This document shows positions 6,603 to 15,430 of a stretch of 35,353 bases of DNA, piece by piece. The DNA lies in the NCBI RefSeq assembly GCF_018130955.1, contig NZ_JAFCJM010000072.1:1-35353 (forward strand), read 5' to 3'. Below the pieces are notes generated by a model. It was given only the letters and a program-made list of their open reading frames with translations, ran no database searches and was not told where the DNA came from. Position numbers and translations under genes: made by a program. The DNA is from Bradyrhizobium liaoningense (GTDB lineage: Bacteria > Pseudomonadota > Alphaproteobacteria > Rhizobiales > Xanthobacteraceae). Each line of letters begins with the position of its first letter. The first letter of the stretch is position 1.

Positions 6603-8501
6603 TCAGTATTTGGCGACGACCGTGCCGCCGGGATTGAAGCGGTAGTTCACGCCGACGGTGGTGATGAAGCCGCGCTCGCGCACGTCGACCAGCTCGCCGG
6701 CGATCGAGTAGCGCTTCGTTCCGAGGTCGTAATAGTTGGTCTCCGAACGGACCGTCCAGTTCTTGGCGAGCGCGAATTCGCTGCCGATACCGAGCGTCCA
6801 GCCGAGCCTGGTCTGCGTGTCGCTGGGGCCGCAGTTGATCTGGAAGACGTTGTTCGGACCGGTATTGCAGGAGCCGAACACCTTGGTGTTGCCGTAGGCC
6901 AGACCGCCGCGGCCGTAGACGATCGAACGATCCCAGAAGGCATAGCCGACACGGCCGGTGGCGGTGCCGATCCAGTTCACCCAGGCCTCGCAGGTGGCGT
7001 CGACGGCCGGGCAGGGCCGCGCGCCATGCGCGTTGGTGCCGTTGATGTTGGCTTCGACGCCGAACACCCATTTGGCGCGCTGCCAGTCGTAGCCGGCCTG
7101 CACGCCGCCGAGACCGCCCGCAAAGCGCGGATTGGTAGAGGTGCCGGGGACGACGAAGTCCCAGTCGGTGCGGCCGTTGAGGATGCCGGCGCTGCCGCCG
7201 ACGAAGAAGCCGTTCCAGTCATAGGGCGCGACCACCGCGACCGGCGCCTTGACGGGAGCCTTGGCGTACATCGGCGCCGGCGAGATCATCTCCGGCGTGA
7301 ACTGATAGCGGATGCCGCCGTTCAGGCTGTAGCCCTGGATGTTCTGGCCGTCGCGATAGTCGGCGCGCAGATAGCCGAGCAGGCCGGTGCCGACGACCTG
7401 TGCCGACACGCCGACGCCGATCTGGCCGTAGGTGCCAATATTGGTCGAGGAGATCTGGCCCGCGCCGGAGAGCAGGTTCAGCGGGACCGGCAGGCCGGCG
7501 TTGTCGAACGACGAGGAGATCGCGCCCTCGAACTCGTGGTAGACGCTGGCGATCGCGAAGGGCTGCCAGATCATGTTGCCCGACGCGATGGTGGTGCCGC
7601 CGCGGATGCTCAGGCGTCCGAGCTCGCTGTTGATGTCGTTGACGTGGAGCGTGCCGGGCAGGGTCAGGCCGGTGCCGGTCGCAAGGGTGCCGGTGACCGT
7701 GAGCGGATCGACCTTGACCTTGGAGATCACGATGCCGGCCGACGGCTCGATGAACCAGTTGTTCTGCAGCGGCATGTTGTAGCCGACATTGCCGCTGAAG
7801 GCGATGCCGCGGGCGTCGAGCTTCTGACTGAACAGGCCGCTGACGAGCGGGTCGTTGAGCGAGTTCTGGTAGTAGTCGGCGCGGAGCTGGCCGTCCATGA
7901 AGAAGCCGCCCTTGGTGATGGCGGCATACATGCCGGCGAACGGCACCTGGAGATTGTCCTCGAAGGTGCCGCCGAGCGGGTTGAGCAGACCGGCCGAGGA
8001 TTTGTCGCGCGCACGGGCGCCGAGATAGCCGACGGTCGCGCCGACATGGACGTTGAAGCCGTTCCAGTTCAGCCGCGCCACGTCGGTGCCGGCCTGCACG
8101 CCCGCGAACTGAAGGCTGGTCGAGTTGTTGCAGGTGATCGTGCCGGGCACGGGAACGCCGACGACCGAAATGTTCGTCGTCGTGCTGGTGCTCTTGGTGG
8201 TGATGTCGCCACCGATGGCGCGCGCCCAGACGCCGCCGCCTTCCTGGTTCGGCTTGGGATTCGGCGGCGCGCTGACGAACGCGCTCGACTGGGTGAGGAA
8301 GGCCGTGTTGGCGGTGTTGATGGCCGAGATCAGCGAGTTGACCGCGCCGCCCGAGGCAAACGGCAGGAGTGGAGATAGCACGCCGGCTGCGCCCGTACCC
8401 GAGCAATCGGCCATGGCTGCGGACGACGCGCCCAATGCGGCCACCGCCGCGATGCTGGCAATTCCCGTCCGCCCCAGGCGGGTCCCTGCCAAGAACTTCA
8501 T
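6603..8501 (-). CDS. Outer membrane protein: autotransporter-like barrel fused to Omp25-type barrel
   Basis: This 632-residue protein has a signal peptide (about 1-31, ending ASSAAMA before DCSG). A region of about 390 residues follows with repeated amphipathic strands and motifs such as AGVQAGTDVARLNWNG and VGYLGARARDKSS, resembling autotransporter beta-domains. A KAPVKAPVAVVAP linker near residue 430 leads into a second module, YDWNGFFVGGSAG to the end, which is an eight-strand Omp25/31-type barrel ending in VVAKY. No passenger domain is obvious. The start was set at the ATG at 8501 because GGAGA precedes it and the signal peptide begins there; the open frame extends to 8714 but that extension lacks secretory features. 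It is divergent from the caspase-like gene. Confidence 0.82.
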   Translation of the reverse strand: MKFLAGTRLGRTGIASIAAVAALGASSAAMADCSGTGAAGVLSPLLPFASGGAVNSLISAINTANTAFLTQSSAFVSAPPNPKPNQEGGGVWARAIGGDITTKSTSTTTNISVVGVPVPGTITCNNSTSLQFAGVQAGTDVARLNWNGFNVHVGATVGYLGARARDKSSAGLLNPLGGTFEDNLQVPFAGMYAAITKGGFFMDGQLRADYYQNSLNDPLVSGLFSQKLDARGIAFSGNVGYNMPLQNNWFIEPSAGIVISKVKVDPLTVTGTLATGTGLTLPGTLHVNDINSELGRLSIRGGTTIASGNMIWQPFAIASVYHEFEGAISSSFDNAGLPVPLNLLSGAGQISSTNIGTYGQIGVGVSAQVVGTGLLGYLRADYRDGQNIQGYSLNGGIRYQFTPEMISPAPMYAKAPVKAPVAVVAPYDWNGFFVGGSAGILNGRTDWDFVVPGTSTNPRFAGGLGGVQAGYDWQRAKWVFGVEANINGTNAHGARPCPAVDATCEAWVNWIGTATGRVGYAFWDRSIVYGRGGLAYGNTKVFGSCNTGPNNVFQINCGPSDTQTRLGWTLGIGSEFALAKNWTVRSETNYYDLGTKRYSIAGELVDVRERGFITTVGVNYRFNPGGTVVAKY

Positions 8502-8885
8502 TGCAGTCTCCAATCGAAAAGAATCGGCGCGCGTCCGCGAAACAATTGGAAACAACGCTATTGCAGGTGTGGAGCGCTCGGAAGACCGATCAGCCCGGTT
8601 CCATGTGACCTGTCGCGGATTTCCGCGACGCTGTACCCCGCCCGCCACACTCCGCGGCGGGATGCCGCGCATTTTGCGCCGGAGAGTTGTGACGTGCATC
8701 ACGCTTCTCCGCATGATGCAGGTAATACCGTCGGGTGAAGCAATTTCGGCGCATTGATCGCGCGCAGTCGGGAAGGTAAACTTCGGTCACACTTAGCGAA
8801 TTTTTCGGGCGCGCTGCGGTTTCGACCCTCAACGTCCTGCGGGAGATGAGGATCGGTGAGGCGCGTGCCCGGCACGGAATTTTCG
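8502..8885. promoter_or_regulatory. Divergent promoter region
   Basis: This 384-base spacer separates the divergent two-barrel outer membrane gene from the caspase-like gene and should hold both promoters. Apart from the CRP-like palindrome at 8688 and the ribosome binding sites, I see no gene in it. Confidence 0.5.
8688..8703. promoter_or_regulatory. CRP/FNR-type palindrome
   Basis: TGTGACGTGCATCACG closely fits the Crp-family half-site arrangement TGTGA-N6-TCACA, with one mismatch at the outer base. It lies about 187 bases upstream of one gene and 198 upstream of the caspase-like start. Which Crp/Fnr-family protein would bind is unknown. Confidence 0.4.
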
Positions 8886-11369
8886 ATGATCAGGCGCCTT
8901 ATCGCACTGGCGACGACGATCGGCGGGGCCCTTCTGCTGACGGCCCTCGGCTCCGATTCGGCGTTCGCTGAACGGCGGGTGGCGCTGGTCGTCGGCAACT
9001 CGACCTACCAGTCGGTCCCGCAGCTCCCCAATCCGTCGCGCGATGCGAGCTCGGTCGCAAGGATGTTTCGCGACGCCGGCTTCGACACGGTCGAGACGCT
9101 GGTCAATGTCGGCAATCTCGAGTTCAAGCGCGCCATCCGCAAGTTCGAGGCCACGGCCGACCAGGCCGATATCGCTGTTGTCTATTACGCCGGCCACGGC
9201 CTCGAGATCGGGGGTACCAACTACCTGATCCCGGTCGACGCGCGTCTGGCGAGCGACCGCGACGCCGACGACGAGGCGATCCCGCTGGAGCGGCTGGTCT
9301 CGTCGGCCGACGGCGCCAGGCGGTTGCGCCTGGTCATCCTGGACGCCTGCCGCGACAACCCCTTCGTCACCACCATGCGGCGTGAACGGCGCAATAGCGC
9401 AACCCGCGCCGTCAGCGGCGGTCTCGGCAAGGTCGAGCCGACCTCGACGGATACGCTGATCGCCTACGCGGCGAAGGCGGGCTCGACGGCGGATGACGGC
9501 GACGGCGAGCACAGCCCGTTCACGACGTCGGTGTTGAAGAATCTTCCGGTGCCCGGTCTCGATGTTCGCCTGGCCTTCGGGCGGGTGCGCGACGAGGTCC
9601 TGAAGGCCACCGGCAACCGCCAGGAGCCGTTCGTCTACGGTGCGCTTGGCGGCGGCACGATCTCGCTGGTCCCGGCGCCGGCCGTGCCGCAGGAGGCGCC
9701 GGTCAGCGACGTCAAGGCCGACTACGATCTGGTGCAGAAGATCGGCACCCGCCGCGCGTGGGAGGTTTTCCTCGCGACCCATCCGACCGGCTTCTATGCC
9801 GAGCTTGCCCGCGCGCAGATGGATGCCTTGCCCAGCCAGCCGCTGGCGGCGTCGCCCAACGTCCAGGTCGCGGCCTATCCGCAAGCACCCGCGCCGCCCC
9901 GCGATGCACCGCCCACGAAGGAGCAGATCGAGTGGGATCGGATCAAGGACAGCGTCGACATCCCGGCGCTGCAGCGCTTCGTCAAGCGCTTCCCGGATTC
10001 GCCGCTAGCGATCACCGCGCAGCAGCGCGTCGACATGCTGAAGCAGGCGATCCAGGAACGCGAGGACAAGGCGCGCGCCGAGCGCGAGGCCGCGCGGCTC
10101 GCCGCCGAAGAGGCGAAGCGCAAGGCCGATCAGGAAAAGGCCGAGCTCGCCGCGCAGAAGAAGCGCGAGGATGACGAGCGCCGGGCGCGTGAAGCCGAGG
10201 CGGCAGAGAAGGCGCGGGCGGCTGCCGCCGCCGCCGCTGCCGAGAAGAAGCGCCAGGACGATGAACGGCGTGCACGCGAGGCCGAAGCCGAGCGGCAGGC
10301 CAAGGCTGCGGAAGCCGAGCGCAAGGCGCTCGAAGCCAGGCAACGGGCTGAACAGGCCGAGCGTGACCGGATTGCCGCGGAGGCTGCCGCTGCAAAGGCG
10401 GCCGCCGAGAAGCAGGCCAAGGATGCCGAGGAGGCGCGCAAGCGGGCCGAAATCGCTGCCGCCAGGGAAGCCTCGGCCGCCGAGAAGAAGCGCCTCGAGG
10501 ACCAGCGCCGCGCCGCCGCCGCCGAGGCTGAGCGTTTGGCGAAAGCCGCTGAGGCCGAGCGCAAGGCCCAGGAGGCCAGGCAGAAGGCCGAGCAGGTCGA
10601 GCGTGACCGGATCGCCGCAGAGGCTGCCGCCGCGAGGGCTGCGGCCGAGAAGCAGGCGCGCGAGGCCGAGGAGGCCCGCAAGGCCGCCGAGTTCACCGTG
10701 GCCCGGGAGGCCACCTGCAAGAGCGAGCAGGGCAGCCTCGATGCGATCATTGCCAAGGGCAGTGAAGGCTCCGGCATCGACGACCTGAAGGCGTTCTCGA
10801 AGACCGTGTCCTGCGACCGGCTCGGCCCGGTCGTCGTCGCCGCGATCGATCGCTTCAACGCTGAAGCCGCCAAGCGCGCCGCGACCCAGCCCAGCTCGCC
10901 GCAGCTCGTCACCTCGGCGCAGACCGAGCTGGTTCGTATCGGCTGCCTGACCGGCAAGCCGGACGGCAAGCTGAGCGACCCGACGCGCGCTGCGCTGGTC
11001 CGTTATTTCGCAATCGGCGGCCAGCCGACCCAGGCCGACAAGATCAGCGTGACGACGGCTCTCGTCACTGAGCTGACCAAGCATGCGACGCGGGTCTGCC
11101 CGCTCCAGTGCAAGAGCGACGAGACGCTGAAGGGCGACGTCTGCGTCGCGAACGAGAAACCTGCGGCGGCGCCGACCGCCTCGCGCAAGAACGACGAGGA
11201 CAAGCCACGCCGCAAGCCGGCGGCGACCGCCGAGCGCGAGCCGGCCCGCCGCGCCAAGCCGGACAACGATGCGCCGCGCGCCCGGCAGCAGGCGGTCGCG
11301 CGCCCGAGCATCGTCAGCGGCGGTGGTGGCGGCGGCGGCCACAGCACGATGATTGGCGTCGGATTCTGA
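8886..11369 (+). CDS. Secreted caspase-like (peptidase C14) protein with coiled coil and peptidoglycan-binding-like region
   Basis: The 827-residue product starts with a signal peptide (1-28, ending SAFA). A caspase-fold domain at about 30-260 follows, with His104 in YYAGHG and Cys155 in LDACRDNPF as the catalytic pair. A linker contains a short repeat-like segment. Residues about 385-605 form a highly charged Ala/Glu/Lys/Arg coiled coil. Near 678-710, AQTELVRIGCLTGKPDGKLSDPTRAAL fragments resemble a PG_binding_1 motif. The tail is basic, then Gly-rich, ending in IGVGF. Caspase homologues cleave after basic or acidic residues, but the substrate here is unknown. A GTG at 8856 with a better ribosome binding site could extend it by ten residues; the ATG gives a cleaner signal peptide. 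Confidence 0.85.
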   Translation: MIRRLIALATTIGGALLLTALGSDSAFAERRVALVVGNSTYQSVPQLPNPSRDASSVARMFRDAGFDTVETLVNVGNLEFKRAIRKFEATADQADIAVVYYAGHGLEIGGTNYLIPVDARLASDRDADDEAIPLERLVSSADGARRLRLVILDACRDNPFVTTMRRERRNSATRAVSGGLGKVEPTSTDTLIAYAAKAGSTADDGDGEHSPFTTSVLKNLPVPGLDVRLAFGRVRDEVLKATGNRQEPFVYGALGGGTISLVPAPAVPQEAPVSDVKADYDLVQKIGTRRAWEVFLATHPTGFYAELARAQMDALPSQPLAASPNVQVAAYPQAPAPPRDAPPTKEQIEWDRIKDSVDIPALQRFVKRFPDSPLAITAQQRVDMLKQAIQEREDKARAEREAARLAAEEAKRKADQEKAELAAQKKREDDERRAREAEAAEKARAAAAAAAAEKKRQDDERRAREAEAERQAKAAEAERKALEARQRAEQAERDRIAAEAAAAKAAAEKQAKDAEEARKRAEIAAAREASAAEKKRLEDQRRAAAAEAERLAKAAEAERKAQEARQKAEQVERDRIAAEAAAARAAAEKQAREAEEARKAAEFTVAREATCKSEQGSLDAIIAKGSEGSGIDDLKAFSKTVSCDRLGPVVVAAIDRFNAEAAKRAATQPSSPQLVTSAQTELVRIGCLTGKPDGKLSDPTRAALVRYFAIGGQPTQADKISVTTALVTELTKHATRVCPLQCKSDETLKGDVCVANEKPAAAPTASRKNDEDKPRRKPAATAEREPARRAKPDNDAPRARQQAVARPSIVSGGGGGGGHSTMIGVGF
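10241..10720 (+). repeat. Two tandem 240-base units in the coiled coil
   Basis: Bases 10241-10480 and 10481-10720 align at an offset of exactly 240 bases, or 80 residues. GAGCGTGACCGGAT occurs at 10359 and again at 10599, and AGGCTGCCGC at 10381 and 10621. The similarity is high at DNA level and implies a segmental duplication that lengthened the helix. Confidence 0.8.
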
Positions 11370-11454
11370 TGTCGAAACGTTGAAACCATCGGTCGGTTCT
11401 GGCGTTATCGGGATCGGTCCGGGCGAAGCTACGGAAGCTACGAAGGAGCAGGTC

Positions 11455-11748
11455 ATGCACAGCCTTTGCCGTCATCCACTGGCGCTCGCAGCCGTGATGA
11501 CCGTATCCGTCGTCATGGCGACGGCGCAGCCTGTCTCCGCCGCCGACCAAACGAACGATCGGATTTCGGCGCAGGAGGTGGCCAAGGTCACGGCAAAGCC
11601 TGCGCCCGTCCGGCATCGCGTCACCCATCGCCGTACGGTTCATCGCACGGCCGCGATCTACGATCGCGCCTTTGTGCCGGTCGACCTCAGCTGCTCCAGC
11701 ATCTGGTGCGGCCGCCAGTTCGTGCTGATGCTCGGTATCGGCTATTAG
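11455..11748 (+). CDS. Small exported hypothetical protein
   Basis: This 97-residue protein has a signal peptide ending near residue 28 (QPVSAA before DQTND), followed by a basic, His/Arg-rich stretch (RHRVTHRRTVHRTA) and a C-terminal segment with two cysteines six residues apart (SCSSIWCG), which could form a periplasmic disulfide. AAGGAGCAGGTC precedes the ATG at 11455 and decides this start over an in-frame position further upstream. It follows the caspase-like gene by 85 bases on the same strand. I do not recognise a family with a known role. Confidence 0.7.
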   Translation: MHSLCRHPLALAAVMTVSVVMATAQPVSAADQTNDRISAQEVAKVTAKPAPVRHRVTHRRTVHRTAAIYDRAFVPVDLSCSSIWCGRQFVLMLGIGY

Positions 11749-11784
11749 CGTGCGATGAGACGGAGTGCAGCCGGTTGCCCGGTT

Positions 11785-11941
11785 CACCTCTCCCCAGCGG
11801 GGAGAGGTCGGATTGCGTCTGGCGATGCGAAGCGTCGCCCAGTGCAATCCGGGTGAGGGGCCGCAACACTCAGTGAGACCTTGACCCCTCACCCGGATCG
11901 CATCTTTCGATGCGATCCGACCTCTCCCTACGGGAGAGGTG
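11785..11941. repeat. Composite palindromic intergenic repeat (RIME-like)
   Basis: Two inverted copies of a hairpin-rich unit flank a short centre. The outer arms are CCTCTCCCCAGCGGGGAGAGG at the left and a matching CCTCTCCC-TA-CGGGAGAGG at the right. The inner arms are CCGGGTGAGGGG near 11850 and CCCCTCACCCGG near 11885. This class of mosaic palindrome is widespread between genes of Rhizobiales. It lies between a small exported gene and the S10 peptidase gene. Confidence 0.75.
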
Positions 11942-12115
11942 TTCTGCGCCTGGGGCTCGCGCCGATTCAGCCAAAATCGTCCTGTTTTAGCCGTTCGCTT
12001 CCGGTGGCATATGGGTGCCTCCCGCAAACGTGAATCCGTCGCAATTCTCCGCTACGTCCGCGCACGCTATTTTTCGTATCGCGGGCGTGCGTGCGACCGC
12101 GCAGGGAGATGCATC

Positions 12116-13690
12116 ATGCTGATTGGTTTGCCGGCGCTGCGCCGCTCGGCTCTTGCCCTGGCGCTGCTCGTTGTCGTCGGCGCGGTGCACGCGGATGATG
12201 CGCCGCCGCGTCCCGACGTCGCAACGCCCGCCGGCCAAAAGGGTGGCGCGCGCGGCGGTCAGGCGCAGGGTTCGCCGTCCAGTACCGAGCAGCACCGCCT
12301 GCCGCCTGACTCCGCCACCAGCCAGACGCTCGAGCTGCCCGGCCGCACCCTGAACTTCAGTGCCACGGCAGGCTCGATCCGGTTGTTCGACGACAAGGGC
12401 GAGCCACAGGCCGACATCGTCTACACCTCCTACCAGCTCGACGGCACCGATCGCGCGAGCCGCCCGGTGACGTTCTTCTTCAACGGCGGTCCCGGCGCAT
12501 CCTCGGCCTGGCTTCAGCTCGGCGCTGCCGGTCCGTGGCGGCTGCCGCTCAACGCCGACGTCGTCACGCCGTCGACGCCGCCCGAGCTGAAACCCAACGC
12601 CGAGACCTGGCTCGACTTCACCGATCTCGTCTTCATCGATCCCGTTGGCACCGGCTACAGCCGTTTCGTGACGGGCGGCGAGGAGGCGCGAAAACGCTTC
12701 TACTCCGTCGACGGCGACGTCGCTGCGATTGCGCTCGTCATCCGCCGCTGGCTGGAGAAGCACGAGCGGCTCGCCTCGCCGAAATTCGTCGCGGGCGAGA
12801 GTTATGGCGGCATTCGCGGGCCAAAGGTCGTGCGCAATCTCCAGCTTCAGCAGGGCGTCGGCGTCAAGGGATTGATCATGATCTCGCCGCTCTTCGACTT
12901 CCGCGAGTTCACCGGCACGAGCCTTTTGCAATATGTCGCGACACTGCCGAGTTATGCCGCGGTTGCGCGTGAGGCCAAAGGAGAGAGCAAGGGCGAAGGC
13001 AAGGGAGGCGTGACCCGCGCCGATCTCGCCGACGTCGAGGCCTATGCAAGGGGCGAATTCCTCGGCGACCTCTTGAAGGGCCAGGCCGATGTCGAGGCCA
13101 CCACGCGCCTTGCCGACAAGGTCTCTGCGCTGACCGGCATCGACCGGGCGACGAGCCGCAGGCTTGCCGGACGCTTCGACGTCGCGGAATTCCAGCGCGA
13201 GTTCGATCGCGGGAGCGGCAAGGTGACGGGCCGCTACGATGCCTCGGTGCGCGGCTTTGATCCCAATCCCGAATCCAACGTCTCGCGCTTCGGCGATCCT
13301 TCCGGCGATGCCCTCCAGGCCCCGCTGACCAGCGCCGCCGTCGACCTCACGACGCGCAAGCTGAACTGGCGGCCCGATGGCTCCTACGAAGTCCTCAACG
13401 GCTCCGTCGAGCGCAACTGGGATTTTGGCCGCGGCATCAGCCCGCCGCAGTCGATCTCGGAGCTGCGCCAGATCCTGGCGACGGATGCGAACATCAGCGT
13501 GCTGGTCGCGCACGGCCTGTTCGATATCGCAACCCCATATTTCGGATCGAAGCTGGTGCTCGACCAGTTGCCTGCCTTCGCTTCACCGCCGCGTGCAAGA
13601 CTCGTGGTCTATCCCGGCGGCCACATGTTCTATTCGCGCGACGCCTCGCGCCAGGCCTTGCGCGGCGAAGTCGAGAAGATGATGAAGTAG
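12116..13690 (+). CDS. S10 family serine carboxypeptidase
   Basis: This 524-residue protein has a signal peptide (1-26, ending AVHA) and is probably periplasmic. The catalytic serine is Ser229 in GESYGG. Asp470 in HGLFDIATPY and His503 in GGHMFY complete the triad expected for serine carboxypeptidases, which remove C-terminal residues from peptides. FFNGGPGASS at 121-130 is the oxyanion-hole segment of the family. The ATG at 12116 follows CAGGGAG and begins the signal peptide; the open frame runs back to 11939 through the palindromic repeat, which is not coding. The gene stands alone between two spacers. Confidence 0.88.
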   Translation: MLIGLPALRRSALALALLVVVGAVHADDAPPRPDVATPAGQKGGARGGQAQGSPSSTEQHRLPPDSATSQTLELPGRTLNFSATAGSIRLFDDKGEPQADIVYTSYQLDGTDRASRPVTFFFNGGPGASSAWLQLGAAGPWRLPLNADVVTPSTPPELKPNAETWLDFTDLVFIDPVGTGYSRFVTGGEEARKRFYSVDGDVAAIALVIRRWLEKHERLASPKFVAGESYGGIRGPKVVRNLQLQQGVGVKGLIMISPLFDFREFTGTSLLQYVATLPSYAAVAREAKGESKGEGKGGVTRADLADVEAYARGEFLGDLLKGQADVEATTRLADKVSALTGIDRATSRRLAGRFDVAEFQREFDRGSGKVTGRYDASVRGFDPNPESNVSRFGDPSGDALQAPLTSAAVDLTTRKLNWRPDGSYEVLNGSVERNWDFGRGISPPQSISELRQILATDANISVLVAHGLFDIATPYFGSKLVLDQLPAFASPPRARLVVYPGGHMFYSRDASRQALRGEVEKMMK

Positions 13691-13769
13691 GCGACGGCTC
13701 TCAGCGCCACGCTTTGCCCTGACCTGACCGAACTGGTAGGGTTTCTTCGGCGTTACGGGATGCGTTGAT

Positions 13770-14747
13770 ATGAGGCGCCGTGATTTCATCCTGACGGCAG
13801 GTGCGGCCGCGCTCTGGTCCGGCCCGGCACAGGCGCAGCGGACTGCGCCCGTGGTCGGCGTTCTCGCAGTCGCGCCCCTGGAGGCGGCTTAGGCGAGTTT
13901 TGCGCCGGCCCGGTCTCGTCTTGTTGCTCTGGGATTTGTTGAAGGGCGCGATTTCACCCTCGAATACCGCTGTGCGGACTACCAACAGGAGCGGCTGGCC
14001 GCGTTGGCAAACGACCTTGTTCAACGTGGTGTGGCCGCCATCGTCACGCCGAGCGGCCCGGCGACGTCAGCAGCGAAGGCTGCAACCACGTCGGTCCCGA
14101 TCGTTTTCATGACGGGTTTCGACCCGGTGGCAAGCGGCTTCGTTGCCAGTCTGAACGATCCCGGCGGAAACGTCACCGGCGTCTTCATTCTCAATCCGGA
14201 TCTGCTTTTCAAGCGCACCGAGGTGCTGCACGAGCTGGCGCCGGCGGTAAAGTCCTTCGCGTTGTTTTACACCCGGACCGGCGACAAGGCCGAAGAGCCC
14301 TTCTACACCGAGCTTCAACGTGCGGCGGAAGCTCGCGGCGTGACAATGCGCTTGTACAGCGTGAGTCAGACCGCCGAGAGCGAGGAGACTTTCGCGCGGG
14401 CGGTTGACGAAGGTGCCGGCGCAATCCTCGTCAACAATCACCCGGTGTTCTTGAACAATCGCGAGCTCATGACTGCGCTTGCCGCGCGCCACCGCTTGCC
14501 GGCGATGTATCCCCTGCGCCAGTTCGTAGCCGACGGCGGTCTGGCGAGCTACGGGGCGAACCCCGCTGACGCGTTCCGGCTGGTGGGCGACTATGTTGCT
14601 CGTATTCTGCGTGGCGAGAAACCTGCAAAGCTGCCGGTCCAGCAGATGACGAGGATCGAACTGGTGGTCAACACCAGGACCGCAAAGGCCCTCGGCATCA
14701 CCATCCCTCTAACGGTGCTCGCCCTCGCCGACGAAATCGTCGAGTAG
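13770..14747 (+). pseudogene. ABC transporter substrate-binding protein gene interrupted by in-frame TAG
   Basis: From the ATG at 13770 the frame reads MRRRDFILTAGAAAL, a typical twin-arginine-like signal of this family, then VVGVLAVAPLEAA followed by TAG at 13890-13892. The same frame continues without a shift into ASFAPARSRLVALGFVEG, matching the expected alpha/beta pattern, and runs to the stop at 14747. The downstream part carries IVTPSGP, PIVFMTGFDPVASGFV and GGNVTGV, typical of the ABC_sub_bind (PF04392-like) family that binds small solutes in the periplasm. Restoring one codon gives about 325 residues, the normal length. A TTG at 14004 could start a shortened, signal-less product. A sequencing error cannot be excluded. 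Confidence 0.8.
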
Positions 14748-14798
14748 GGGGCCCGCTCTTTTCATGATTGCGCCGATCTGTCGCGCCTTATACGCGCT

Positions 14799-15041
14799 TC
14801 AGTTCGCGCCTGAAATCGTGCCTTCGCTCTTGATCGCACGGTACAGCGCGTCGATCAGCGCTTGCATCTCGACGAATTTGTTGCGTGCCCGCTCGGCCGT
14901 GTCGCGCTCGAAAGCGGCGGCCAGCACTTTCGCATGCGCGTCGCGGTCCTCGATCATGCGATCGCGGGCCTTCTTCAGTGTTTCAAGTCGTTCGCTGATA
15001 CGGGGCTCTCCTGCAAGTATCATCTCGATCGCAACCGGCAA
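14799..15041 (-). CDS. Small coiled-coil hypothetical protein
   Basis: The 80-residue product is charged and helical throughout, with heptad-like spacing in ERLETLKKARDRMIEDRDAH and no signal peptide. It should be cytoplasmic. The frame opens at TTG 15041; an ATG at 15023 gives MILAGEPRIS and may be the true start, since neither has a clear ribosome binding site. It is convergent with the broken ABC binding-protein gene. I do not recognise a function. Confidence 0.5.
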   Translation of the reverse strand: MPVAIEMILAGEPRISERLETLKKARDRMIEDRDAHAKVLAAAFERDTAERARNKFVEMQALIDALYRAIKSEGTISGAN

Positions 15042-15430
15042 CTCAATCGAAGGCAGGGCGGAAGATCACTATTCGGAAGAACACCCGATGGAAGGCGTGG
15101 GGAAGGGCGGTGATCGCGCGACACTACGCTTACGTTCTGCCACTAGCGAGCCCTATAACGCGCGGGGCGTGAGAGTGCGGTTGCGGGCGATGTTCTCCTT
15201 GACCCCTGCGCTGACCCAACGCGGACGTATTGACGCGGGGTCAGAAGGGGGAGGCTCTTGCAAAGTGATCAAATAACAGCCATGTATGGCCAATCGAGTT
15301 TCGGCCGAAAGACTTGGCCTCGCCGCTGACAGCGCGCCTGACTGACGACCTCTTCCCAAATTTCGAGTTAGCTTGCTGCGCTCTCGGGTGCGGATCCAAA
15401 CATCTATCTATCTCAAAGGACGATCCCCGC
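15042..15430. other. Intergenic region and csp leader
   Basis: No gene is supported over these 389 bases. It holds an inverted repeat at 15200-15243 (TGACCCC and GGGGTCA arms) and, closer to the csp gene, the likely promoter and a long 5' leader. Long leaders are usual for cold shock genes, where RNA structure controls translation, but I cannot fold it reliably here. Confidence 0.4.

Noticed and set aside
7026..8378. 450-residue plus-strand open frame opposite the two-barrel gene
   Set aside because: Composition is Ala/Gly/Arg/Asp with no recognisable fold; the opposite strand encodes a clear outer membrane protein.
8502..8714. N-terminal extension of the two-barrel protein
   Set aside because: A ribosome binding site and signal peptide define the ATG at 8501; the extension would hide the signal.
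10005..11456. Long minus-strand open frame opposite the caspase-like gene
   Set aside because: It is Leu/Gly/Arg-rich with no domain pattern and mirrors the Ala/Glu/Lys codons of the coiled coil.
11987..13513. 508-residue minus-strand open frame opposite the S10 peptidase
   Set aside because: The plus strand has a complete catalytic triad; this frame is a high-GC shadow.
15200..15243. TGACCCC/GGGGTCA inverted repeat as a mobile-element end
   Set aside because: No transposase, no flanking target duplication and only seven-base arms; mentioned as part of the spacer only.
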